DNA of 12,319 nucleotides. Origin: an uncultured Eubacteriales bacterium (lineage in GTDB: Bacteria > Bacillota > Clostridia > Peptostreptococcales > Anaerovoracaceae). The first letter of the stretch is position 1, and each line of letters begins with the position of its first letter. Position numbers and translations under genes: made by a program. Under the pieces are notes generated by a model, which saw only the letters and a list, made by a program, of their open reading frames with translations, was not told the origin of the DNA and made no database searches. Below are positions 1 to 6,734 of this stretch, one piece after another. The stretch is from contig USBT01000032.1 of NCBI GenBank assembly GCA_900553025.1, positions 1 through 12,319 on the forward strand. The letters are read 5' to 3'.

Positions 1-2806
1 GCTTCTCTTCAGCCTTCTTTTCCTCTGCAACCTTATCATCATACACCTTTGAAGCGTTTACAAGCGCAGCAAATTTCTTATTGTCCTCGTCTAGCTGTTT
101 TTCAGCAGCTTGCTTGTCTTTTTCAGTTCTATTTACTTCGTCGGACTTTTTCTTTACATTAGCAAGTTGATTCTGGTATTCCTTCTCGGCTTTTAATTTT
201 TCTTCTGATGCTTTTTGAGAGTTAGTGCTTGCCTCAGCTTCTTCCTGCTCAGCTTGAGTTAATTCAGCACTTGAGTTATCAAATGCCTTCTGTGCTTCCT
301 CTACTGCTTTCTTTGCCTTTGTAATTTCCTCGCTTACGGCATCTAATGCGGCCTTTGCATTTGCGAGTTTCTGCTCTGCTTCTTTCTTTGCATTAGTTTT
401 TTCTGCTACAGCATTCTTTGCATTTTTAACTTCCGTCTTTGCTTCGGTAAGTGCTTTCTCGGCGTTGGCTACATCCTCTTTAGCAAAATCAATCTTTTGT
501 CCAAGGCCTGCGTTATCGTACTGGTAATCAGTCAATGCCTTTTCTGCTTTTTGCACATCAGAATTTGCCTTGTCAAGCTTGTCTTTTGCGTCATTTGAAT
601 CAGTTTGTGCTTTCTCATAAGCATCCTTTGCAGCTAAAGCCAAGGCATCTTTGTCATCCTTAAGCTTTTCTGCCTCAGCAACTGCTGTCTGTTTCTTGGC
701 TTCCTCTGTCTTGGCATTGTTCAGTTTAGCTTCTGCCGCTTTCTGTTTTTCTATTGCTGCATTTAATTTAGCTACGGCTTCATCATATGCAGCCTGACCG
801 TTTGGATTCTTCCCTTCGGTCCTCATTTTTAAGTCATTGTAGTATTTCATGAAATTAGCTTTATAATCCTCATAGGTATATGTTTTACCAACTTCATTAG
901 GACTTAGCTGGAGTGAATGAACATATCCATACATTCCTGGTCTAATAGCATATCCTGCAACCTTGCTATCTCTCCCTACCTTGCCATATGTCCACATTAA
1001 ATCATCCACAATATTTGTGTAATGACCTACTGCTAGGCTTATAAAATCAGGGAATTTCTTTTGAAGCTCCTGCTGATGAGAAGCTATATAATTAATCATT
1101 TCATTCCTTGATTTTAATCCAACTTCATTTTTGAGATAGTCGAATATTACTTTTTCTTCATCCCACCAACCCGACAAAGGTGACATATTTCCATTTGCAG
1201 TTGTGGCTGGTCCCCAATATAAATTTTCATATGGCGGTTGATAAACTGAAGCATGGTTAAATTTGTTATTTGAAAAATTCGCATTCGCCTGTGCTATTGC
1301 CATACAATAGTCGTTGATGCCTACAATTGATAGTTTTCGACCGTCAATTCCACCATCTGACTGTCGCTTTTTATTAATTTCAGCAATAGCTTCTATAGAC
1401 ATCTTCATTCTATCTAAATCTCTGGCATCATTTTCTCCTGCATTTTTCGTTGGGTCAAGGTATGATGTCCCATCAGAACCAGTTTTGTTAGTTGTAAAAA
1501 CTGCTAATGCTTCTGTTGAACCATTTTGTTCAAAAAATCCTACCGACCCCTTTGCCCACTGCTCTTTTGCTTTTTGAATTTCTTCAGGTGTCAGCTTCAT
1601 CTTGTTTTTAGCTGTCTCTACCTCTGCCTTGGCATCCTCAACTGCCTTATCTGCCAGATTCTTTTCGTTCATAGCATCTTGAGTTGCAACAACTGCAAGC
1701 GCAAGCTCACTTCTTGCCTTTTCAAGGCCAGCTTTCGCTTCGTCAACTTCTTTATTTGCTTGTTTTAATTTGTCCTCTGCTTGAGCCTCTATTTGTTTTT
1801 TTGCATTGTAATCTTTTGCCAAATTATCTGCGATATTTTTTGCTTTTTTAATCTCTCCTTCAAGGCGAGCGCAGTCCTCATCGTATTTTGTTTTTTCTTC
1901 TAGAGCTTCTTTTAGAGCTTTCTGCTTCTCATCTAATTCTTTTGTTTTATTTTCTTCGTTAGTTTTAGCTTGTGTAAGGGCGTTTTGTGCATCATTAAGT
2001 TCATTATTTGCTTTATCAAGTTCAGCCTTTGCAGCATCTACAGCTTCCTTAGCCTCCTGATATTTCGGATTTCCCACCGTAAGTTCATCCAGCTTATCCT
2101 TTGCATCCTTAAGTGTCTTTTCAGTTTCAGCCTTTGCTGCCTTCTTTTCGGCTACCTTAGCTTCAGCATTTTTTAATGCATCACTAGCTACTTTAGCCTC
2201 GTCAGCCTTTTTGTCAGCGGCATTTTTCGCTTCTGCCTCTTTTGCTTTTGCCTCTTCAAGGGCAGCCTTCTTTTCAACAAGGTCTGCTTCAATTTTCTTT
2301 AATTTTTCCTTATCCTGCTCAATTTCTTCTTCTGCATTAGGATTCTCTGCTTTTATCTTCTCATATGCATCCTTCGCCTGCTTTGTATCTGCAACCGCTT
2401 TATCATATGCTTCCTTTGCTTCTGCCTGTTTGGACTGCGCATTTTTCAGGTTAGTATCTGCATCTGATACAGCCTTTTTCTTATCATCTAGAAGCTTTGT
2501 GGAGCTTGCAAGATTAGCAGAAGTGTCTGAAACTGCCTTTGCCTTTTTGTCGTATTCTACTTCATCTTTTATTTTGCTGAGATTGTCTGCCTTTTGTTTA
2601 ACAGCTTCTGAAGCCTTATCTATATTCTCTTCAGCCTCAACTATACTTGTAGGTTGTGCGTTTTCATTCTCACTGCTAATCTCATTCCCTGGATCAGATC
2701 CTGGTGTTGTTTCCGTGTCAGCATATATACCTGCCATAGGTGTCGCTACCATTGAGGTAGTAAGTGAAATTGAAAGTCCCAAGCTAGCGAGTTTTTTCTT
2801 ATTCAT
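1..2806 (-). CDS. Secreted coiled-coil surface protein with central CAP domain (PgrA/SEC10-like), C-terminus outside window
   Basis: The reading frame stays open from an ATG at 2806 (GGAGG seven bases upstream) to the window edge, about 935 codons; I checked most of it codon by codon (all of 1-1620 and selected stretches beyond) and found no stop. Residues 1-29 are a signal peptide (basic MNKKK, hydrophobic core, likely cleavage after IYA). Residues ~50-400 and ~650-935 are Ala/Lys/Glu-rich heptad-like helix, predicted long coiled coils. Residues ~405-635 form a CAP (SCP/CRISP/antigen 5) domain: H518 in FNHASV, E527 in YENLYWG, E550/E551 in WWDEEK and H595 in VGHYTNIV match the family's His/Glu/Glu/His cavity. 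Coiled coils flanking a CAP domain recall streptococcal/enterococcal surface-exclusion (PgrA/SEC10) and related wall proteins. A C-terminal anchor (LPXTG or wall-binding repeats) would lie off the left edge and cannot be seen. Function is inferred: surface adhesin or exclusion-type protein. Confidence 0.85.
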   Translation of the reverse strand, partial: MNKKKLASLGLSISLTTSMVATPMAGIYADTETTPGSDPGNEISSENENAQPTSIVEAEENIDKASEAVKQKADNLSKIKDEVEYDKKAKAVSDTSANLASSTKLLDDKKKAVSDADTNLKNAQSKQAEAKEAYDKAVADTKQAKDAYEKIKAENPNAEEEIEQDKEKLKKIEADLVEKKAALEEAKAKEAEAKNAADKKADEAKVASDALKNAEAKVAEKKAAKAETEKTLKDAKDKLDELTVGNPKYQEAKEAVDAAKAELDKANNELNDAQNALTQAKTNEENKTKELDEKQKALKEALEEKTKYDEDCARLEGEIKKAKNIADNLAKDYNAKKQIEAQAEDKLKQANKEVDEAKAGLEKARSELALAVVATQDAMNEKNLADKAVEDAKAEVETAKNKMKLTPEEIQKAKEQWAKGSVGFFEQNGSTEALAVFTTNKTGSDGTSYLDPTKNAGENDARDLDRMKMSIEAIAEINKKRQSDGGIDGRKLSIVGINDYCMAIAQANANFSNNKFNHASVYQPPYENLYWGPATTANGNMSPLSGWWDEEKVIFDYLKNEVGLKSRNEMINYIASHQQELQKKFPDFISLAVGHYTNIVDDLMWTYGKVGRDSKVAGYAIRPGMYGYVHSLQLSPNEVGKTYTYEDYKANFMKYYNDLKMRTEGKNPNGQAAYDEAVAKLNAAIEKQKAAEAKLNNAKTEEAKKQTAVAEAEKLKDDKDALALAAKDAYEKAQTDSNDAKDKLDKANSDVQKAEKALTDYQYDNAGLGQKIDFAKEDVANAEKALTEAKTEVKNAKNAVAEKTNAKKEAEQKLANAKAALDAVSEEITKAKKAVEEAQKAFDNSSAELTQAEQEEAEASTNSQKASEEKLKAEKEYQNQLANVKKKSDEVNRTEKDKQAAEKQLDEDNKKFAALVNASKVYDDKVAEEKKAEEK

Positions 2807-2885
2807 AAATTCCTCCTTATGAAACGAATATTTGCTTATTCTTGATTCAAAAAACTTTTATGTCATAAACTTTGTCATTGAGTAT

Positions 2886-2914
2886 ATTGTATATTATTTG
2901 TCAATCGTTTACAA
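2886..2914 (-). promoter_or_regulatory. Candidate promoter of the CAP/coiled-coil gene
   Basis: On the minus strand TTGTAA (2914-2909) and TACAAT (2891-2886) are separated by 17 bases and lie about 80 bases before the start codon. The -10 matches consensus at five of six positions and the -35 at four of six. A perfect TTGACA also occurs inside the spacer (2905-2900) but has no -10 at normal distance. I see no GC-rich terminator between pyruvate kinase and this gene, so read-through from pyruvate kinase is also possible. Confidence 0.4.
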
Positions 2915-2984
2915 CTATTTTTACCTTTTTGCTTTATTAATATTATATATATTATTATGATTTTTTACTTTGTTGTACAATTTT

Positions 2985-4433
2985 TTAATATTTCACTTCC
3001 TCAACCCTGATTATGTTGGTGTTACCCGGTATATCAAGTGGCATTCCGCATGTTATCACAACCTTCTCGCCATGCCGAACAAGTCCACTATTTTGTGCTA
3101 CCTGTATGCAATGCGTCATGAGCTCCTCAAGATTATCCTTGTAATCTACTCTGACTGACAAAACACCCCACTCGAGTGCCATCTGGTGATAAGTCTTGCC
3201 GTATGGGGTCATCGCAATAATCTGGGTGATTGGGCGGAATTTAGACATCTTGGTCGCTGTGTATCCCGTTTTGGTAATCGCCATTATCGCTCCAGCGTCA
3301 ATGTCATATGCCATGGTGCAGGCGCTGTGTCCGACCGCATTTGTTAAATCATTCATAGAATAGTTTCTAACCGGTCTGTAGCCAGCATTCTCTGATCTGG
3401 AGCATACGATTTCAGCAGACAAAAGATCCTGCTCAGCTTGATTTGCGATCCTCCTCATAGAAGCACATGCCTCAACAGGATATTGTCCCGCAGCCGTTTC
3501 ACCTGAAAGCATTATTGCACTGCTACCATCAAAGACTGCATTCGCAACGTCTGAGGTTTCAGCCCTGGTCGGTGTCGGATTTGCAATCATAGATTCGAGC
3601 ATCTGCGTCGCAGTTATAGCTATTTTACCGAGTTCAAGGCACCTAGCAATAATTTTTTTCTGAATGCCCGGCAGTCTCTCATAAGGCATCTCAACGCCCA
3701 TATCTCCCCTTGCGACCATAATTCCATCGGCAACCTCAAGAATTTCATTAAAATTCTTAAGCCCCTGCTTATTTTCAATCTTTGCGATTATTTTGATATC
3801 TTTTCCACCCAAAGCATCGACAAAGTGCCTCAGCTTCAAAATATCTTCCTTGTTTCTGACAAACGATGCGGCAATGTAGTCAACATCCATCTCGACGCCA
3901 AATTTAAGGTCCTGCTTGTCGGCAGGGCTAAGATAATCCATCGAAAGAACTGAGTTAGGCAGGTTAATACCCTTATTGTCACTTATGAATCCGCCAACCA
4001 AAACGGTACAAAATACTTCTCTCTGAGCAACCCTCTCGGCTCTCATGACTATTTTGCCGTCATCGAGCAGAATGGTTGTTCCCTCGCTAACATCACTAGT
4101 GAAGCTGCTATATTTTACATAAGCCTTTTTATCGTCACCCATAACTTCGTCGATTGTAAGCACGAAATCACTACCCTTTTCTAGGTATGCTTTACCCCCC
4201 TCGATTTTGCCAATCCTTATTTCGGGTCCCTTCGTATCAAGCAGTACAGCTCCTGCTATGCCGAGTTCATCTCTAATTTCTCGAAAAACTTCAATCTTTT
4301 TTCTATGCTCCTCATGTGTTCCGTGTGAAAAATTTATTCTACCGACATTCATGCCAGCTTTGAATAGTTTTAAAATAACAGTGGCTGATTCCGAAGCTGG
4401 GCCTAGTGTGCATATGATCTTCGTTTTATTCAT
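2985..4433 (-). CDS. pyk: Pyruvate kinase
   Basis: This 482-residue protein converts phosphoenolpyruvate and ADP to pyruvate and ATP, the last step of glycolysis, in the cytoplasm. Family landmarks are all present: TLGPAS (9-14), R32/N34/S36 in RINFSHG, D66 and R73 in LDTKGPEIR, K218 and E220 in AKIENKQG, the catalytic-loop signature MVARGDMGVE (239-248), and the TATQMLESM and NPTPTRAE segments. The length fits the standard A/B/C-domain enzyme; the extra C-terminal PEP-utiliser-like domain of Bacillus pyruvate kinases is absent. The start codon is the first ATG of the family-typical MNKTKIICTLGPAS opening; no strong ribosome binding site precedes it (GCAGG lies ten bases upstream). It is transcribed away from the yeiH-like gene and towards the CAP protein gene. 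Confidence 0.97.
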   Translation of the reverse strand: MNKTKIICTLGPASESATVILKLFKAGMNVGRINFSHGTHEEHRKKIEVFREIRDELGIAGAVLLDTKGPEIRIGKIEGGKAYLEKGSDFVLTIDEVMGDDKKAYVKYSSFTSDVSEGTTILLDDGKIVMRAERVAQREVFCTVLVGGFISDNKGINLPNSVLSMDYLSPADKQDLKFGVEMDVDYIAASFVRNKEDILKLRHFVDALGGKDIKIIAKIENKQGLKNFNEILEVADGIMVARGDMGVEMPYERLPGIQKKIIARCLELGKIAITATQMLESMIANPTPTRAETSDVANAVFDGSSAIMLSGETAAGQYPVEACASMRRIANQAEQDLLSAEIVCSRSENAGYRPVRNYSMNDLTNAVGHSACTMAYDIDAGAIMAITKTGYTATKMSKFRPITQIIAMTPYGKTYHQMALEWGVLSVRVDYKDNLEELMTHCIQVAQNSGLVRHGEKVVITCGMPLDIPGNTNIIRVEEVKY

Positions 4434-4502
4434 TTAATACCTGCTTTCTTTTTGTGCTTGGTTTACATCTACAATGCATTTAGGTTTTCCTATAATTACG
4501 CT

Positions 4503-4580
4503 ATTAAGCTCATAGACTTTGGAGTGACAACGGAGCAATTGCAGCTCCGACTGTGCCCCTAGTTTATGGGGTTATCTTTT
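4503..4580 (+). other. Possible small structured RNA or attenuator-like leader
   Basis: The plus strand has TCTACA (4468-4473), a 17-base spacer and TATAAT (4491-4496), so transcription could begin near 4503. Downstream come a six-pair hairpin (CGGAGC 4531-4536 with GCTCCG 4544-4549) and a four-pair CCCC/GGGG hairpin (4556-4559, 4568-4571) followed by TTATCTTTT, which is terminator-like. The transcript would lie between pyruvate kinase and the yeiH-like gene, facing the latter. I do not recognise a riboswitch class. The same hairpins would also form in the pyruvate kinase leader read from the minus strand. The stems are short, so this is tentative. Confidence 0.25.
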
Positions 4581-4585
4581 ATTTA

Positions 4586-4636
4586 TATAGATGATTTTTC
4601 GTGTTAAAAAGACATATATATAAATCCTCATCTATA
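4586..4636. repeat. 9-bp inverted repeat in the divergent pyk/yeiH intergenic region
   Basis: TATAGATGA (4586-4594) and its exact reverse complement TCATCTATA (4628-4636) are 42 bases apart centre to centre, close to four helical turns. They flank AT-rich sequence containing the likely pyruvate kinase promoter. Position and phasing would suit a regulator binding two half-sites, but chance matches are common in AT-rich DNA. Confidence 0.35.
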
Positions 4637-4651
4637 CTTGATAAAAGTATA
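4633..4651. repeat. 7-bp inverted repeat upstream of the yeiH-like gene
   Basis: TATACTT (4633-4639) and AAGTATA (4645-4651) enclose a five-base loop, about 50 bases before the start codon. It overlaps the right arm of the longer inverted repeat. It could be an operator or a weak hairpin; no regulator gene lies nearby to support either. Confidence 0.3.
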
Positions 4652-4664
4652 TATTCTTTTCGAC

Positions 4665-4693
4665 TTTTTTTCCACCCGAAAAAGATGTATAAT
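4665..4693 (+). promoter_or_regulatory. Promoter with perfect -10 predicting a leaderless yeiH transcript
   Basis: A consensus TATAAT lies at 4688-4693, seven bases before the ATG at 4701. A normal start distance would put the first transcribed base at about 4700-4701, so the mRNA would begin at or next to the start codon. The region before the ATG (AATTGACCAC) has no Shine-Dalgarno sequence, consistent with a leaderless message. The -35 region 17 bases upstream is only T-rich (4665-4670), so promoter strength is uncertain. Confidence 0.45.
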
Positions 4694-4700
4694 TGACCAC

Positions 4701-5858
4701 ATGAACACATTTATTAATAATTTTAAAAATATTTTACCAGGATTTTTATTCTGCTTAGCCATTGCAATACCAAGTTATTTTCTCGGTCATAGCGTGCCCG
4801 TCGTTGGCGGTCCAGTCATCGCCATACTTATCGGTATGATAATCACAGTTTTTTACAAAAAAAGAGAATTAACAAGGTCTGGCATCACATTTACCTCTAA
4901 AAAAATCTTGCATTGGGCGGTTATATTCCTCGGCTTTGGCCTAAACCTCGGTGTGATTGTCGAAACAGGTAAACAATCTCTACCTATAATCGTATCGACT
5001 ATCGCGACTTCCCTTATTGTCGCATTTTTGTTGCACAAAATATTGGGCACGAACGGCAAAATCGCTACGATGATAGGTGTCGGCTCATCCATATGTGGAG
5101 GTTCCGCAGTCGCTGCAACTGCTCCAATAATCGAAGCAGAAGATGAAGAGATTGCACAGGCAATATCTATAATATTCTTCTTTAACGTCGTGGCAGCGCT
5201 TATATTCCCTATGCTTGGCAACGCCCTTCATTTTGACACAACCGCTGGCGATGCCTTCGGTATTTTTTCTGGAACTGCTGTCAACGACACATCTTCGGTA
5301 ACTGCCACAGCTTCCACATGGGACGCAATGCATAATTTAGGAACTCAAACGCTTGACAAAGCCGTTACAGTTAAACTTACAAGAACACTTGCGATTATAC
5401 CTATTACGCTTGTACTGGCTTTTCTCCAGACTAAAAAGAATGAGAAAAAGTTTGGAAATCAGGAAGCTATGGAAAGTGAGTATGATGAAAAACTTGAGAA
5501 TCAGAAAACCGTGGAAAGTGAGTATGATGAAAAGTATGGAAATCAGGAATCAGTGGAAAGTAAGGAAACAAAAAAAGTTTCAATTCTAAAGCTCTTTCCA
5601 ATGTTCATATTGTATTTTATTTTAGCTTCGGTGATTACTACAATAGCTACATCTTTAGGGGCATCTCCAGAGGTATTTGAGCCTATGAAATTCATAAGCA
5701 AGTTCTTTATCATTCTTGCAATGGCTGCCATAGGTCTTTCAACAGACATCGTGAAGCTTATAAAGACAGGTGTTAAGCCACTGTTTATGGGTTTCTGCTG
5801 CTGGATTTCAATTACAGCTGTCAGCCTTATGATGCAACATATTCTAGATCTTTGGTGA
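4701..5858 (+). CDS. YeiH/UPF0324-family transporter (putative sulfate exporter family)
   Basis: A 385-residue polytopic membrane protein with about ten hydrophobic segments. The family hallmarks are visible: ICGGSAVAATAPIIEAEDEE followed by AQAI (about residues 128-155) and FGIFSGTAVNDTSS (about 185-199), which match the conserved motifs of Cons_hypoth698/YeiH proteins. The family is annotated as putative sulfate exporters; the substrate here is not established. I chose the ATG at 4701 because family members begin close to the MNTFINNFKNILPGF segment; the frame could extend to a TTG at 4638, but that adds residues unlike the family and crosses the promoter. Residues ~245-295 are a charged loop with a 14-residue tandem repeat, unusually long for the family as I know it. 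No LysR regulator, common beside yeiH in other bacteria, is present here. Confidence 0.85.
   Translation: MNTFINNFKNILPGFLFCLAIAIPSYFLGHSVPVVGGPVIAILIGMIITVFYKKRELTRSGITFTSKKILHWAVIFLGFGLNLGVIVETGKQSLPIIVSTIATSLIVAFLLHKILGTNGKIATMIGVGSSICGGSAVAATAPIIEAEDEEIAQAISIIFFFNVVAALIFPMLGNALHFDTTAGDAFGIFSGTAVNDTSSVTATASTWDAMHNLGTQTLDKAVTVKLTRTLAIIPITLVLAFLQTKKNEKKFGNQEAMESEYDEKLENQKTVESEYDEKYGNQESVESKETKKVSILKLFPMFILYFILASVITTIATSLGASPEVFEPMKFISKFFIILAMAAIGLSTDIVKLIKTGVKPLFMGFCCWISITAVSLMMQHILDLW
5451..5576 (+). repeat. 42-bp in-frame tandem repeat inside the yeiH-like gene
   Basis: Three consecutive 42-base units (5451-5492, 5493-5534, 5535-5576) encode 14-residue repeats of the form xxNQxxxESEYDEK (residues 251-292). 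The first two are near-identical over GAAAGTGAGTATGATGAAAA; the third keeps the first nine codons and then diverges to ESKETKK. The unit length keeps the reading frame, so copy number could vary without breaking the gene. The repeat sits in a hydrophilic loop between membrane segments. Confidence 0.9.
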
Positions 5859-5864
5859 TAAATT

Positions 5865-6017
5865 ATGAAAAATAATGAACTATATCAACTCCTAGAACAG
5901 AGTGAAGCTGATTTCAAAAACGACCGTACTCTAACTTTTGAAGATTCCATAAAAAGAATAAAAGAGGATTTAGAAAACACCTCGCAGAATACTACACACA
6001 AGACAGAATTGGATTGA
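5865..6017 (+). CDS. Small 50-residue protein, possible antitoxin C-terminus-like
   Basis: This short frame starts at an ATG six bases after the yeiH stop codon and has GGTGA overlapping that stop as a plausible ribosome binding site, so it would be co-transcribed. The peptide begins MKNNELYQLLEQSEADFK and continues with a TFEDSIKRIKEDLEN segment. The LYxLLExxxxDxxxxRxxxFEDxIxxI pattern resembles the C-terminal toxin-binding part of Phd/RelB-type antitoxins, but the N-terminal DNA-binding part is absent. No toxin gene follows: the next 212 bases hold no convincing ORF. It may be a degraded antitoxin, a small stand-alone protein, or a chance ORF. Confidence 0.45.
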   Translation: MKNNELYQLLEQSEADFKNDRTLTFEDSIKRIKEDLENTSQNTTHKTELD

Positions 6018-6229
6018 TATCCCATAAAACTGCTTCTCTTCACACTTTGTAAGAAGTTGCAATTAATATGGATTATATGATAAAAGAAGTTGGCAAAAGT
6101 ACCCGTATTATTTCTTCATTTACGGTAATATTTTTGATTTTGACGATTTGACCCGTAAATTCATAATTTCCAACTCTTTTCTCCTACAGTTCAATAATAG
6201 ATTATAAGTTAGTTAGTTAGATAGATAAA
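6018..6229. other. Intergenic stretch with no recognisable gene
   Basis: I found no supported coding region on either strand. A frame of roughly 45 sense codons on the plus strand ends near 6205 but lacks a start codon and resembles nothing I know. Minor features: TTTACGG (6119-6125) facing CCGTAAA (6153-6159), two ACCCGTA copies 50 bases apart (6101, 6151), and a short AGTT/ATAG tetranucleotide run (6207-6226). Confidence 0.5.
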
Positions 6230-6251
6230 GGGAGCCGCATTTACGGCTCCC
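6230..6251. terminator. Intrinsic terminator, probably bidirectional, between convergent units
   Basis: GGGAGCCG (6230-6237) pairs perfectly with CGGCTCCC (6244-6251) around a six-base loop. On the minus strand it is followed by TTTATCT and ends the trxB-ABC-proX unit; on the plus strand it is followed by ATATTATTTTG and could stop yeiH transcripts. The stop codon of the proX frame (6243-6241) lies inside the loop, so the stem includes the last sense codons. Confidence 0.8.
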
Positions 6252-6733
6252 ATATTATTTTGTTGCCTAAGCTTTCAAGGTATTTAACAAATTGATGCTT
6301 CCTTACCGTCAATGTCGCGGTGTTTCTGTTCGGGTGAAAGTTGATAAGCTCGTCCTTATCAGCCCCTGAAATCGAACGATCAACGACAATTATTATGTCA
6401 TGCTCCTCGTTATTTAAAAGTCCATAAGGGCTTACAGAACCGGGCTTTAACCCCATCTTTTCGTACAATTCTTCGGGATGTGCAAATCGTATCTTTCCCC
6501 AACCTGTGAATTCCTTAAAATATTTATTTTCCATCTTGCGACTGTCTTCAAGGATTACAAGATAATATGTTTCCGCCTTCTTTGATTAGCATATTTTTAA
6601 AATTCAGTCCCGGCATCATGCAATCATTTTCAATTACATCCTCTACCGAAAACAATGGCGAATGCTCTTTGACAGTATAGTCATCAATTCCAAGCTCTTT
6701 TAATTTTTCGTATAATTCTTTTTCCGTAATCAT
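6241..6733 (-). pseudogene. proX: ProX-type aminoacyl-tRNA deacylase (YbaK/PrdX family), frameshifted
   Basis: Two adjacent frames together make one protein of the YbaK/ProX family, which hydrolyses mischarged tRNA (typically Ala-tRNA-Pro). The N-terminal frame (6733 to 6548) carries KEHSPLFSVEDV and FKNMLIKEGGN with the conserved lysine K46. The second frame (continuing to 6241) carries PGSVSPYGLLN and FHPNRNTATL, both family signatures. The frames join if one base near 6568 is removed: the sequence then reads YYLVILEDSRKMENK, as expected for this family, giving 163 residues, a normal length. The second frame's own ATG at 6534 has no ribosome binding site. The start at 6733 lies one base after the permease stop, with AAAGG upstream, so translation is coupled. 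This could be a true mutation, a sequencing error or, less likely, programmed frameshifting. Confidence 0.85.
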
Positions 6734-6734
6734 A

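Noticed and set aside
1..2806. Regular A/K/E periodicity as a DNA repeat array or CRISPR
   Set aside because: The periodicity is at protein level (heptad-like helix) with no conserved nucleotide repeat or equal spacers.
2211..2822. Long plus-strand open frame rich in Ser/Ala/Phe opposite the coiled-coil gene
   Set aside because: It is the antisense shadow of the Ala/Lys/Glu-rich coding strand; low-complexity composition keeps the reverse frame open. It has no ribosome site and no family resemblance.
2930..2984. AT-rich pairing sequence after pyruvate kinase as a terminator
   Set aside because: Only A/T pairs and a TTGTACAA palindrome are present; without a GC stem I cannot support a terminator.
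4638..4700. TTG start extending the YeiH-like protein by 21 residues
   Set aside because: The extra residues are unlike family N-termini, no Shine-Dalgarno precedes the TTG, and the segment contains the TATAAT box.
6018..6205. Possible toxin gene following the small antitoxin-like ORF
   Set aside because: No frame has a start codon plus sufficient length, and none of the translations resembles RelE/ParE, Fic, PIN or other toxins.
6241..6534. The downstream ProX frame as an independent 97-residue gene
   Set aside because: It lacks a ribosome binding site and is only the C-terminal half of a ProX domain that joins the upstream frame after a one-base correction.
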